A stretch of DNA of 64,000 nt from Streptomyces caniscabiei (GTDB lineage Bacteria; Actinomycetota; Actinomycetes; Streptomycetales; Streptomycetaceae). Shown here piece by piece: positions 42,478 to 55,565 of this stretch. Made by a program: the position numbers and the translations under genes. The notes beneath the pieces were generated by a model that made no database searches, was not told the DNA's origin, and worked only from the letters and a program-made list of their open reading frames with translations. Each line of letters opens with the position of its first letter. Positions within the stretch are counted from its first letter, which is position 1. The stretch covers positions 62,001 through 126,000 of the forward strand of contig NZ_JABXWI010000011.1 of NCBI RefSeq assembly GCF_014930365.1, given 5' to 3'.

Positions 42478-43680
42478 TCATACGAGTCTGCTCGCCACCA
42501 GGTCCCACACCGTTTCGGCCAGGGCTTCCTTGGGGCCGTAGGGCACCGGCGTCTCGCTGCCGTCGGCTCCCAGCACCACGGCCTCGTTCTCCTCGGCGCC
42601 GAAGGTCTTGCGCTCCCCCACCTCGTTCACCACCAGGAGGTCGCATCCCTTGCGGGCCAGCTTGACGCGACCGTTGGCGAGGACGTCGTCGGTCTCGGCG
42701 GCGAAGCCGACGATCACCTGGCCGGGGCGCGAGCGGTCCGCCGAGATCTCCGCGAGGATGTCCGGATTCCGCACCAGGACGATGGGCTCGGGCCCCTGGT
42801 CGTCCTTCTTCTTGATCTTGCCGGTGGCGTAGGTCTCCGGGCGGAAGTCCGCCACCGCGGCCGCCATCACCACGACGTCCGCGTCCGGCGCCGCCTTGAG
42901 CACCGCCTCGCGCAGCTGGACCGCCGTGCCGATCCGGACGACGTCCACCCCTGCGGGGTCCGGCAGCCCGGTGTTGCCCTCGATCAGCGTGACCCGGGCG
43001 CCCCGCGCGGCCGCCGTACGGGCGAGGGCGTACCCCTGTTTGCCGGAGGAGCGGTTGCCGAGGAAGCGGACGGGGTCGAGGGGCTCCCGGGTGCCGCCGG
43101 CGGTCACCACGACGCGCCGGCCGACGAGGTCCGGCTCGGTGACGCCCCGGGCCAGCACGCGGCGGCAGACCTCGAAGATCTCCGCGGGGTCCGGCAGCCG
43201 GCCCTTGCCGGTGTCGACGCCGGTCAGCCTGCCGACGGCGGGGTCGATGACGAGGGCGCCCCGGCGGCGCAGCGTCGCCACGTTCTCCTGGGTGGCCGGG
43301 TGTTCCCACATCTCGGTGTGCATGGCGGGGGCGAAGACGACCGGACAGCGAGCGGTGAGCAGGGTGTTGGTGAGGAGGTCGTCGGCCAGTCCGTGGGCGG
43401 CCTTGGCGAGCATGTCGGCGGTCGCCGGGGCGACGACGACCAGATCGGCCTCCTGCCCGATGCGCACGTGCGGCACCTCGTGGACGCTCTCCCAGACCTC
43501 TGTGGAGACCGGGTTGCCGGAGAGCGCGGACCACGTGGCGGCGCCGACGAAGTGCAGCGCGGAGTCGGTCGGCACGACCCGTACGTCATGACCGGACTCG
43601 GTCAGCCGACGCAGCAGCTCGCACGCCTTGTAGGCGGCGATCCCACCGCTGACCCCCAGAACGACCTTCGGCTTGCCCAC
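42478..43680 (-). CDS. coaBC: Bifunctional phosphopantothenoylcysteine decarboxylase/synthetase
   Basis: 400 aa. The N-terminal CoaC flavoprotein (about 1-185) has VGKPKVVLGVSGGIAAYKACELL, a PAMHTEMW loop (the actinobacterial variant of PAMNxxMW) and a GRLPDP segment. The C-terminal CoaB (about 186-400) has VVVTAGGTREPLDPVRFL, NRSSGKQGYALA, AAAVADFRP and the KIKKK lid. It makes 4'-phosphopantetheine for coenzyme A. GTG 43680 follows GGGGAGG; a GTG five codons upstream is possible. Confidence 0.96.
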   Translation of the reverse strand: MGKPKVVLGVSGGIAAYKACELLRRLTESGHDVRVVPTDSALHFVGAATWSALSGNPVSTEVWESVHEVPHVRIGQEADLVVVAPATADMLAKAAHGLADDLLTNTLLTARCPVVFAPAMHTEMWEHPATQENVATLRRRGALVIDPAVGRLTGVDTGKGRLPDPAEIFEVCRRVLARGVTEPDLVGRRVVVTAGGTREPLDPVRFLGNRSSGKQGYALARTAAARGARVTLIEGNTGLPDPAGVDVVRIGTAVQLREAVLKAAPDADVVVMAAAVADFRPETYATGKIKKKDDQGPEPIVLVRNPDILAEISADRSRPGQVIVGFAAETDDVLANGRVKLARKGCDLLVVNEVGERKTFGAEENEAVVLGADGSETPVPYGPKEALAETVWDLVASRLV

Positions 43681-43734
43681 CGTGCCTCCCCGCACTCGGA
43701 TGTGTACGCCCCTGCGTGACGCCTCAATGACACA

Positions 43735-43796
43735 CCACAGGCCCGGCAGTCGCTCCCCCAGCTAACGCTGGGAGGTGCCCCCTGCCGGGCCTGTGG
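43735..43796 (-). terminator. Two-tier terminator hairpin after rpoZ
   Basis: A perfect 15-bp stem (43735-43749, CCACAGGCCCGGCAG, with 43782-43796) encloses a second small hairpin CCCAGC-TAA-CGCTGGG. It lies 30 bp after the rpoZ stop and separates it from coaBC. Confidence 0.75.
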
Positions 43797-43825
43797 AAAA
43801 ACCTACTGCGATCTGCCGATATGAC

Positions 43826-44095
43826 TTACGCGGGGCCTTCGACGGCCTCGGAGGTCAGCAGACCCGCGTTGATCTCGCGCAGGGCGATCGAGAGCGGCTT
43901 CTCGTGCACGTGGGTGTCGACGAGCGGACCGACGTATTCGAGGAGACCCTCGCCGAGCTGCGAGTAGTACGCGTTGATCTGGCGAGCACGCTTGGCCGCG
44001 TAGATCACGAGGCTGTACTTCGAGTCGGTGGCCTCGAGGAGCTCGTCGATCGGCGGGTTGATGATGCCCTCGGGCGCGGAGATGGAAGAGGACAC
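43826..44095 (-). CDS. rpoZ: RNA polymerase omega subunit
   Basis: 89 aa, normal size. It stabilises the beta' subunit during RNA polymerase assembly. NPPIDELLEATDSKYSLVIYAAKRARQI is the omega signature that contacts beta'. The C-terminal ~30 residues (PLSIALREINAG) are the actinobacterial extension. GTG start behind GGAAGG. It follows gmk after 64 bp on the same strand, the common gmk-rpoZ-coaBC order. Confidence 0.97.
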   Translation of the reverse strand: MSSSISAPEGIINPPIDELLEATDSKYSLVIYAAKRARQINAYYSQLGEGLLEYVGPLVDTHVHEKPLSIALREINAGLLTSEAVEGPA

Positions 44096-44129
44096 GCTCT
44101 ACCTTCCGATGGATGGGAAAAGATCGGTC

Positions 44130-44163
44130 GTGATCACAGAAAAAGGACAGAACCCGTGATCAC
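44130..44163. repeat. Two GTGATCAC palindromes between gmk and rpoZ
   Basis: GTGATCAC occurs at 44130-44137 and 44156-44163; the second overlaps the gmk stop codon. Because each is self-complementary, the pair can also form one 8-bp hairpin with an 18-base loop containing a TTTTT run on the minus strand. Confidence 0.5.
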
Positions 44164-44753
44164 ACAACATCCATCAAGGCTAGCAGCTCGCGGGCCACGT
44201 CCTCGACGGAGGTGTTGACCAGGGTGACGTCGAACTCCGGCTCGGCCGCCAGCTCGATCTTGGCCGCCTCCAGGCGGCGTTCGATCACGTCGGGCGGCTC
44301 GGTGCCCCGACCGGTGAGCCTGCGCACCAGCTCCTCCCAGGAGGGAGGCGCCAGGAAGACCAGCTGGGCGTCCGGCATGGACTCGCGGACCTGCCGCGCG
44401 CCCTGGAGGTCGATCTCCAGCAGGACCGGCTCGCCCCGCTCCAGGCGTTCGAGCACGGCGGCCCGGGGGGTGCCGTAGCGGTTGCCGGCGAACTCGGCCC
44501 ACTCCAGCAGTTCACCGTTGGCGATCAGCTTGTCCATCTCGTCGTCGGTGACGAAGAAGTAGTGGACTCCGTGCTGCTCGCCGGGGCGCGGCTTACGGGT
44601 CGTCGCCGACACCGAGAGCCAGACCTCGGGGTGCGCCTTGCGCATATGGGCGACGACCGTGCTCTTGCCGACCCCGGAGGGGCCGGAGAGCACGGTCAGC
44701 CGCGGACGTACGTCCGGGGGCTCGGGGGTCGTCCCCCGGAATGTTGCAGCCAT
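44160..44753 (-). CDS. gmk: Guanylate kinase
   Basis: 197 aa. It phosphorylates GMP to GDP. Walker A LSGPSGVGKSTVV, then SVSATTRKPRPGEQHGVHYFF (GMP-binding) and LLEIDLQGARQVRE are canonical. Gene order sIHF-gmk-rpoZ on the minus strand is typical of Streptomyces. It starts 60 bp after sIHF. Confidence 0.97.
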   Translation of the reverse strand: MAATFRGTTPEPPDVRPRLTVLSGPSGVGKSTVVAHMRKAHPEVWLSVSATTRKPRPGEQHGVHYFFVTDDEMDKLIANGELLEWAEFAGNRYGTPRAAVLERLERGEPVLLEIDLQGARQVRESMPDAQLVFLAPPSWEELVRRLTGRGTEPPDVIERRLEAAKIELAAEPEFDVTLVNTSVEDVARELLALMDVV

Positions 44754-44813
44754 GCAGCGATTATTCCAGCAATCCCGGAGTGCCCGGGACTCCCTTCCCG
44801 TCAGGAGGCGGGA

Positions 44814-45137
44814 TCAGGAACCGGTGCTGCCGAACTCACGCTCCAGGGAGGCGATCTGGTTGGAACCGAGGCCGCGTACACGACGACTCTCGGAGATACC
44901 CAGACGCTCCATGATCTGCTTGGCGCGGACCTTGCCCACGCCCGGCAGGGACTCGAGCAGGGCGGAGACCTTCATCTTGCCGATGACGTCGTTCTCCTGG
45001 CCCTGCTTGATGACCTCGTGCAGGGAGGCGCCGGAGTGCTTGAGTCGATTCTTGACCTCGGCCCGCTCCCGGCGAGCCGCGGCGGCCTTTTCGAGCGCGG
45101 CTGCGCGCTGTTCAGGGGTAAGGGGCGGAAGAGCCAC
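44814..45137 (-). CDS. sihF: Integration host factor sIHF
   Basis: 107 aa, the size of Streptomyces sIHF. The N-terminal helix-rich, basic ALPPLTPEQRAAALEKAAA segment is followed by a helix-two-turn-helix LLESLPGVGKVRAKQIMERLGI that binds DNA non-specifically. It compacts the nucleoid and influences development and antibiotic production; in mycobacteria (mIHF) it is essential. GTG 45137 follows GAGGTGA. The frame runs much further upstream but without a coding signal. It lies directly upstream of gmk. Confidence 0.95.
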   Translation of the reverse strand: MALPPLTPEQRAAALEKAAAARRERAEVKNRLKHSGASLHEVIKQGQENDVIGKMKVSALLESLPGVGKVRAKQIMERLGISESRRVRGLGSNQIASLEREFGSTGS

Positions 45138-45390
45138 GCCTACGTCACCTCGGATGTCGAACTGTCGGATACGGACCGGTGAGGAACCTAGTCGCCCCTC
45201 ACCTGGGGTGCCACGAGCAACACGCTTGCCCGTTGACCCTGCTCGGAGACTAGCGGCCAAGTCCGCCGGAGTCAGCGAGAACAGCGGAAAAGTCCTGGTC
45301 AGCCTCCATGGACTCGGACATAAGCCGCATAATGCCCCGGATTTGAGAATGTATTCAGACTCAAGTCGTCCGGGAACTGCCCCCCGGCAC

Positions 45391-46242
45391 TCATCGGAGG
45401 TCTCGGACGGTCGCGGTCGCGGAGCGGATCTCGTCCGCGAAACGAACCGAGGCGTCACGCAGCGCGACGATGTCGGGACCGTGACGAAGGACACCTCGGC
45501 TGACGTTCGGGACCACCTGACGCACAGCGCTCCCGAAGACCGCCGGAAGATCGGCCGGTGTGGCGCCCTGGGCACCGATCCCCGGCGCGAGGAGAGGTCC
45601 GTTGATGTTCAGCTCGTACGACGAGAGGTCACCGAGCGTGGCGCCGACGACGGCGCCGAAGGACCCCAGGGGCTCCTCTCCGGCGTTCTCGGCCGCCAGG
45701 TGCGCCAGCACGGTCGCGCCGACGTTCCGCCCGTCGCCGCGCACCGCGTGCTGCACCTCGCCGCCCTCCGGGTTGGAGGTGAGCGCCAGCACGAACAGTC
45801 CGGCCCCGTTCTCGCGCGCCAGGTCCACGGCGGGCTTCAGCGAGCCGTAGCCCAGGTAGGGCGAGACCGTCAGCGCGTCCGAGAACAGGGGCGCGTCCTT
45901 GTGCAGGAAGGTCTCGGCGTACGCGGCCATGGTGGAGCCGATGTCGCCGCGCTTGGCGTCCATGACGACCAGCGCGCCGGCCGCCCGCGCCTCCGCGACG
46001 GACTTCTCCAGGACGGCGATGCCGCGCGACCCGAAGCGCTCGAAGAACGCGCTCTGCGGCTTGAGCACGGCCACCCGGTCGGCCAGCGCCTCGACGACCG
46101 TGCGGCTGAACTGCTCCAGGCCCGCGACGTCGTCGTTCAGGCCCCAGTCGGCGAGCAGGGAGGCGTGCGGGTCGATGCCGACGCAGAGCGGCCCGCGTTC
46201 GTCCATGGCTCGGCGCAGGCGGGCGCCGAAGGGCTCGGTCAT
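45391..46242 (-). CDS. pyrF: Orotidine 5'-phosphate decarboxylase (type 2)
   Basis: 283 aa, the longer type-2 (actinobacterial/mycobacterial) PyrF. It decarboxylates OMP to UMP, the last step of the pathway. The catalytic motif is VMDAKRGDIGSTMAAYA, preceded by LKPQSAFFERFG. The ATG overlaps the pyrD stop (ATGA). It is the last gene of the pyr operon; the 253-bp region to its left holds the sIHF promoter. Confidence 0.96.
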   Translation of the reverse strand: MTEPFGARLRRAMDERGPLCVGIDPHASLLADWGLNDDVAGLEQFSRTVVEALADRVAVLKPQSAFFERFGSRGIAVLEKSVAEARAAGALVVMDAKRGDIGSTMAAYAETFLHKDAPLFSDALTVSPYLGYGSLKPAVDLARENGAGLFVLALTSNPEGGEVQHAVRGDGRNVGATVLAHLAAENAGEEPLGSFGAVVGATLGDLSSYELNINGPLLAPGIGAQGATPADLPAVFGSAVRQVVPNVSRGVLRHGPDIVALRDASVRFADEIRSATATVRDLR

Positions 46243-47345
46243 ACCGTCTTCCTCACATCGGCGCCGACCGCGTCGGCGAGGGTGGCGTAGGGGCTCGTGC
46301 GCAGGCGGGCCGCGAGGCCCTTGTGGAGGGCGCGCGACCAGAAGGGCCCCTCGTAGACGAAGGCGCTGTAGCCCTGGATCAGGGTGGCGCCCGCCAGGAT
46401 GCGCTGCCAGGCGTCCTCGGCGTTCTCGATGCCGCCGACGCCCACCAGGGTGATCCGGTCGCCCACGCGCGCGTAGAGGCGGCGCAGGACGGCGAGGGAG
46501 CGGTCCTTGACCGGGGCTCCGGAGAGGCCGCCCGTCTCCTTCACGAGGGAGGGCTCGGACTTCAGTCCGAGGCCCTCGCGCGCGACGGTGGTGTTCGTGG
46601 CGATGATCCCGTCCAGGCCCAGCTCCACGGCGAGGTCGGCGACGGCGTCGACGTCCTCGTCGGCGAGGTCCGGCGCGATCTTCACCAGCAGCGGCACGCG
46701 ACGGGTGCGGACCGTGCGGTCGGCGGCCTCGCGGACGGCGGTCAGCAGGGGCCGCAGCGCCTCGGTGGCCTGGAGGTTGCGCAGGCCGGGCGTGTTGGGC
46801 GAGGAGACGTTCACGACGAGGTAGTCGGCGTACGGGGCGAGGCGCTGGGTGGACTTCACGTAGTCCCCCGCGGCCTCCTCCTCGGGAACGGCCTTGGTCT
46901 TGCCGATGTTGACCCCGACGACCGTCCTGAAGACCGGCGTGCGGGAGGCGAGGCGGGCGGCGACGGCGAGCGAGCCCTCGTTGTTGAAGCCCATGCGGTT
47001 GATCAGGGCGCGGTCGGCGACCAGGCGGAACAGCCGCTGCTTGGGATTGCCGGGCTGGCCCTCGCCGGTCACCGTTCCGATCTCGACGTGGTCGAAGCCG
47101 AGCATCGACATCCCGTCGACGGCGACCGCGTTCTTGTCGAAGCCGGCGGCGAGTCCGAAGGGGCCGTGCATCCGCAGCCCGAACGCCTCCGTACGCAGTT
47201 CCTCGTAGCGGGGCGCGAGGGCCGCCGCCAGGAAGGTGCGCAGCACGGGGACGCGGACGGCGAGGCGGATCCAGCGGAAGGCCAGGTGGTGGGCCTCCTC
47301 CGGGTCCATCCGCTTGAAGACCAGACGGAAGAAGAGCTTGTACAT
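46239..47345 (-). CDS. pyrD: Dihydroorotate dehydrogenase (quinone), class 2
   Basis: 368 aa. A membrane-associated FMN enzyme oxidising dihydroorotate to orotate with quinone. The N-terminal amphipathic helix MYKLFFRLVFKRMDPEEAHHLAF is the membrane-binding part. NVSSPNTPGLRNLQ carries the class-2 catalytic serine; VGVGGIENAEDAW binds FMN. It lies 54 bp after carB with a strong hairpin in the gap, and overlaps pyrF. Confidence 0.96.
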   Translation of the reverse strand: MYKLFFRLVFKRMDPEEAHHLAFRWIRLAVRVPVLRTFLAAALAPRYEELRTEAFGLRMHGPFGLAAGFDKNAVAVDGMSMLGFDHVEIGTVTGEGQPGNPKQRLFRLVADRALINRMGFNNEGSLAVAARLASRTPVFRTVVGVNIGKTKAVPEEEAAGDYVKSTQRLAPYADYLVVNVSSPNTPGLRNLQATEALRPLLTAVREAADRTVRTRRVPLLVKIAPDLADEDVDAVADLAVELGLDGIIATNTTVAREGLGLKSEPSLVKETGGLSGAPVKDRSLAVLRRLYARVGDRITLVGVGGIENAEDAWQRILAGATLIQGYSAFVYEGPFWSRALHKGLAARLRTSPYATLADAVGADVRKTV

Positions 47346-47361
47346 GGTGGTGTCCTCATGA

Positions 47362-47393
47362 AGAGGGGGACACCGTTTCCGGTGTCCCCCTCT
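47362..47393 (-). terminator. 14-bp hairpin between carB and pyrD
   Basis: AGAGGGGGACACCG (47362-47375) pairs perfectly with CGGTGTCCCCCTCT (47380-47393) around TTTC. It starts 7 bp after the carB stop and ends just before the pyrD Shine-Dalgarno. It could terminate or attenuate, or protect the upstream mRNA. Confidence 0.65.
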
Positions 47394-47399
47394 CGGCTG

Positions 47400-50700
<3,301 letters not shown>

Positions 50701-50708
<8 letters not shown>

Positions 50709-51843
50709 GCTGGCCCTCCATCAGGGATACGAAGCGGTCGAACAGGTAGGCGGCGTCGTGCGGGCCCGCTGCCGCTTCGGGGTGGTACTGGACGCTGAAA
50801 GCCGGCCGGTCGAGGAGTTGGAGCCCCTCCACCACGTTGTCGTTGAGGCAGACGTGGGAGACCTCGGCGCGGCCGTAGGGGGTGTCGGAGACCTCGTCGA
50901 GCGGGGCGTCGACGGCGAAGCCGTGGTTGTGCGCGGTGACCTCGACCTTGCCGGTCGTACGGTCCTGCACCGGCTGGTTGATGCCCCGGTGGCCGTACTT
51001 CAGCTTGTAGGTGCCGAAGCCGAGCGCGCGGCCGAGGATCTGGTTGCCGAAGCAGATGCCGAAGAGCGGGGTGCCGCGCTCCAGGACCGCCCGCATGACG
51101 GAGACGGGGTGGTCGGCGGTGGCGGGGTCGCCGGGGCCGTTGGAGAAGAACACGCCGTCGGGGTTCACGGCGTACACGTCCTCGGCCGTGGCCGTGGCCG
51201 GGAGCACGTGCACCTCGATGCCGCGCTCGGCCATCCGGTGCGGGGTCATGCCCTTGATGCCGAGGTCGACGGCGGCGACGGTGAACTTCTTGGTGCCGAT
51301 GGCGGGGACGACGTACGTCTCCTTGGTGGCGACCTCGGCGGAGAGGTTCGCGCCCTTCATCTCGGGCGCCTCGCGGACCTCGGTGAGCATGACGCCCTCG
51401 TCGGGCAGCGCGTTGCCGGAGAAGATGCCGACGCGCATGGCGCCGCGCTCACGGAGGTGGCGGGTGAGGGCGCGGGTGTCGATGCCGGAGATCCCGACGA
51501 CGCCCTGGGCGCGCAGCTCGTCGTCCAGGGAGCGCCGGGAGCGCCAGTTGGAGGGCACGCGCGCGGGGTCGCGGACGACGTATCCGGCGACCCAGATCTT
51601 CTTGGACTCGGGGTCCTCGTCGTTGACGCCCGTGTTGCCGACGTGCGGGGCGGTCATGACGACGACCTGGCGGTGGTACGACGGGTCGGTGAGGGTCTCC
51701 TGGTAGCCGGTCATCCCGGTGGAGAACACGGCCTCGCCGAAGGTCACCCCCACGGCCCCGTAGGCACGGCCGCGGAACATCCGGCCGTCCTCCAGGACGA
51801 GTACGGCGGGAACCCTGGTGGCTCCCCGGGTGGAGGTCGTCAT
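50701..51843 (-). CDS. carA: Carbamoyl-phosphate synthase small subunit
   Basis: 380 aa. The glutamine amidotransferase subunit feeds ammonia to CarB. An N-terminal CPSase domain (VLVLEDGRMFRGRAYGA) precedes a class-I GATase with FSNGPGDPA, the nucleophile loop GICFGNQILGRALG (an N where most have H) and the catalytic histidine in QYHPEAAAGP. The ATG overlaps the stop of the upstream PH-like gene (ATGA). Confidence 0.97.
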
Positions 51844-52460
51844 CGTGCGCCTTCCGTTTCCGTCTTGTTGATCATCTGGTTCAGGGTCTCGACCCACTCG
51901 TTGTGCTCGGCCGCGCGGTCGGAGCGGAATCCGGAGTCGAGCAGCTTGCCGCCGTGCTCCCAGGTGACGACCAGCAGCCCGCCCTCGGTGAGGACCTTGC
52001 CGGCGATGCCCTTGTCGAGCCGGGCCTCGCGCAGGGCGTCGGCCGGGACGAAGAAGTCCGTCGCCCCCGGGCGTACGACGTCCAGGCCCGCGTCCGTCAG
52101 CGTCAGCTCGACCCGGCTGCGGGTGCCCAGGCCGTGCGCGACGATGCGATCGAGCCACTGCCCGGCGGTGGTGGAGCCGTGGTAGCGGCCGCTCATGCTC
52201 AGTCTGGCTTCACCGGGCTCGTCCGGCATTCCAGGCAGCGGCGGCTTGCCGCCTCCGTTGAGGGTGGTGGTGGGCGACGGGCGGGCGGGCAGCTCCGGGA
52301 GGTCGCTCTGGAGCGTGCCGCGCCACTTCCAGCCCTCGCGCATCAGCCAGTAGACGAGCGCGACGAAGAGGGCGAGTCCGACGACCCAGCCGATGCGCGC
52401 GGCCCAGTCGGTGACCTCGGCCGATTCCTTCTCTGCGGCCAGCAGAATTACAGGTGTCAC
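51840..52460 (-). CDS. Membrane-anchored PH-like protein within the pyr operon
   Basis: 206 aa. One N-terminal transmembrane helix (about 20-37; IGWVVGLALFVALVYWLM), a Pro-rich linker, then a beta-rich C-terminal domain (about 85-206; GRYHGSTTAGQWLDRIVAHGLG). GTG start overlaps pyrC; its stop overlaps carA. No enzymatic motif. The position between pyrC and carA is conserved in actinobacteria, which suggests a link to pyrimidine synthesis or membrane location of the enzymes, but no function is known to me. Confidence 0.8.
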   Translation of the reverse strand: MTPVILLAAEKESAEVTDWAARIGWVVGLALFVALVYWLMREGWKWRGTLQSDLPELPARPSPTTTLNGGGKPPLPGMPDEPGEARLSMSGRYHGSTTAGQWLDRIVAHGLGTRSRVELTLTDAGLDVVRPGATDFFVPADALREARLDKGIAGKVLTEGGLLVVTWEHGGKLLDSGFRSDRAAEHNEWVETLNQMINKTETEGAR

Positions 52461-53743
52461 GTGAGCTTCCCGTCGACGAGCGTGGCCTTGCCCCGCAGCC
52501 ACGTGTGCGTGACACGGCCCGGCAGCTCGCGGCCCTCGTAGGGGGTGTTGCGGCTGCGCGAGGCGAAGCCCGCGGGATCCACCGACCCACGGTATGCCGT
52601 GTCGACGAGCGTGAGGTTGGCGGGCTCACCTGCCGAGACGGGACGTCCATGGCCGGACGCCTGTCCGATCTTGGCGGGCTTGACGGACATGCGGTCCGCG
52701 ACGCCCGCCCAGTCGAGCAGACCGGTGCTGACCATCGTCTCCTGGACCACCGACAGCGCGGTCTCCAGGCCGACCATGCCCATGGCGGCCGCGGCCCACT
52801 CGCAGTCCTTGTCCTCGTGCGGGTGCGGGGCGTGGTCGGTGGCGACGATGTCGATCGTGCCGTCGGCGAGGGCCTCGCGCAGGGCCAGCACGTCGCGCTC
52901 GGTGCGCAGCGGCGGGTTGACCTTGTAGACCGGGTTGTAGGAGCGCACCAGCTCGTCGGTGAGCAGGAGGTGGTGCGGGGTGACCTCGGCGGTGACGTCG
53001 ATGCCGCGGGACTTGGCCCAGCGGACGATCTCGACGGACCCGGCGGTCGACAGGTGGCAGATGTGGACGCGGGAGCCGACGTGCTCGGCGAGCAGGACGT
53101 CCCGGGCGATGATCGACTCCTCGGCCACCGCCGGCCAGCCGCCGAGGCCCAGCTCGGCGGAGACGATGCCCTCGTTCATCTGGGCGCCCTCGGTGAGGCG
53201 CGGCTCCTGCGCGTGCTGGGCGACGACCCCGCCGAAGGCCTTCACGTACTCCAGGGCCCGGCGCATGATCACCGCGTCGTCGACGCACTTGCCGTCGTCG
53301 GAGAAGACGGTGACGCCCGCCGCCGACTCGTGCATGGCGCCCAGCTCGGCGAGCTTCTTGCCCTCCAGGCCGACGGTGACGGCGCCGATGGGCTGCACGT
53401 CGCAGTAGCCGTGCTCCTGGCCGAGCCGGTAGACCTGCTCGACCACACCGGCGGTGTCGGCGACGGGGAAGGTGTTGGCCATGGCGAAGACGGCCGTGTA
53501 GCCGCCGGAGGCCGCGGCGCGCGTGCCGGTGAGCACGGTCTCGGAGTCCTCGCGTCCGGGCTCGCGCAGATGGGTGTGCAGGTCGACGAGGCCCGGCAGC
53601 AGCACCTTGCCCTCGGCCTCGACGACCACCGCGCCCTCGTCCGACAGCCCGGTGCCCACCTCGGCGATGACCTCGCCGTCGATCAGCACGTCCTGCGGCT
53701 CGCCGCCCAGCACCTTCGCACCACGGATCAGGATCTTGCTCAT
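52457..53743 (-). CDS. pyrC: Dihydroorotase
   Basis: 428 aa, class I amidohydrolase. It cyclises carbamoyl aspartate to dihydroorotate. Metal ligands are visible in LVDLHTHLREPGRED (HxH), the histidines of VAQHAQEP and VHICHLSTAGS, and the aspartate of ATDHAPHPHEDK. It starts 4 bp after pyrB and overlaps the following PH-like gene by four bases. Confidence 0.97.
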   Translation of the reverse strand: MSKILIRGAKVLGGEPQDVLIDGEVIAEVGTGLSDEGAVVVEAEGKVLLPGLVDLHTHLREPGREDSETVLTGTRAAASGGYTAVFAMANTFPVADTAGVVEQVYRLGQEHGYCDVQPIGAVTVGLEGKKLAELGAMHESAAGVTVFSDDGKCVDDAVIMRRALEYVKAFGGVVAQHAQEPRLTEGAQMNEGIVSAELGLGGWPAVAEESIIARDVLLAEHVGSRVHICHLSTAGSVEIVRWAKSRGIDVTAEVTPHHLLLTDELVRSYNPVYKVNPPLRTERDVLALREALADGTIDIVATDHAPHPHEDKDCEWAAAAMGMVGLETALSVVQETMVSTGLLDWAGVADRMSVKPAKIGQASGHGRPVSAGEPANLTLVDTAYRGSVDPAGFASRSRNTPYEGRELPGRVTHTWLRGKATLVDGKLT

Positions 53744-53747
53744 GGAC

Positions 53748-54728
<981 letters not shown>

Positions 54729-54817
54729 CTTTCAGGCTCCGTAAGGCAGTTCGGGAGATTACGGGCAGTCAGGGGCATCGCGGAGGGACGTACGGCACGA
54801 GGCCGCACGCGCGCGTG

Positions 54818-55411
54818 CTACTGCTGGGCGGTCCGCTTCGCGCCGAGCAGAACGGTGTCCCGACCGTCCTCCTCGGCGAGCTGAACCTTGACCGTCTCCC
54901 GCAGCGACGTGGGGAGGTTCTTGCCGACGTAGTCGGCGCGGATGGGCAGTTCGCGGTGGCCCCGGTCGACGAGGACCGCGAGCTGGACGGCGCGCGGGCG
55001 GCCGATGTCGTTCAGCGCGTCGAGCGCCGCGCGGATCGTGCGGCCGGAGAAGAGCACGTCGTCGACGAGGACGACCAGGCGGCCGTCGATGCCGTCACCG
55101 GGGATCTCGGTGCGGGCCAGCGCACGTGGCGGGTGCATGCGCAGGTCGTCGCGGTACATGGTGATGTCGAGCGAGCCGACCGGGATCTTGCGGTCGGTGA
55201 TCTCCGCGAGCTTGGCGGCGAGCCGCTGGGCGAGGAAGACGCCCCGGGTCGGAATGCCGAGGAGCACCACGTCGTCGGCACCCTTGGCGCGTTCGACGAT
55301 CTCGTGGGCGATGCGGGTCAGTACGCGTGCGATGTCGGGGCCTTCGAGAACGGGCCGGGCATCGGACGACTGCGGGTTCTGGGGCAGGTCCTGCGCGTCT
55401 TGCGTGTCCAT
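54818..55411 (-). CDS. pyrR: PyrR, pyr-mRNA-binding regulator / uracil phosphoribosyltransferase
   Basis: 197 aa. The phosphoribosyltransferase fold has the PRPP loop LVVLVDDVLFSGRTIRAAL. PyrR binds pyr mRNA when UMP/UTP is high and also has some UPRT activity. It is the first gene of the pyr operon. Its own leader carries a PyrR-type binding hairpin beside the Shine-Dalgarno (55422-55446), pointing to translational autoregulation. Confidence 0.95.
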   Translation of the reverse strand: MDTQDAQDLPQNPQSSDARPVLEGPDIARVLTRIAHEIVERAKGADDVVLLGIPTRGVFLAQRLAAKLAEITDRKIPVGSLDITMYRDDLRMHPPRALARTEIPGDGIDGRLVVLVDDVLFSGRTIRAALDALNDIGRPRAVQLAVLVDRGHRELPIRADYVGKNLPTSLRETVKVQLAEEDGRDTVLLGAKRTAQQ

Positions 55412-55421
55412 ACGAAACGGA

Positions 55422-55446
55422 CCTCCTTCTCCGCCTCACGGGACGG
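55422..55446 (-). promoter_or_regulatory. PyrR-binding hairpin adjoining the pyrR Shine-Dalgarno
   Basis: On the minus strand CCGTCCCGTGAGGCGG (55431-55446) folds as a stem with one bulged U and loop CGUGA. It matches 11 of 12 positions of the PyrR loop consensus UCCNGNGAGGYU. AGGAGG (55422-55427) follows four bases after the stem and lies 10 bases before the pyrR ATG. Confidence 0.8.
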
Positions 55447-55565
55447 ACCTTAAAGGACGTCGGATTTGCGCCGTCAACGTTAGCAGGCCCTCGAAACGCC
55501 CCTGATCACCCCCCTGGCCCAACAGAACGCGGTTACCACGGAAGAGTCGGTCCGGACCATTCGGC

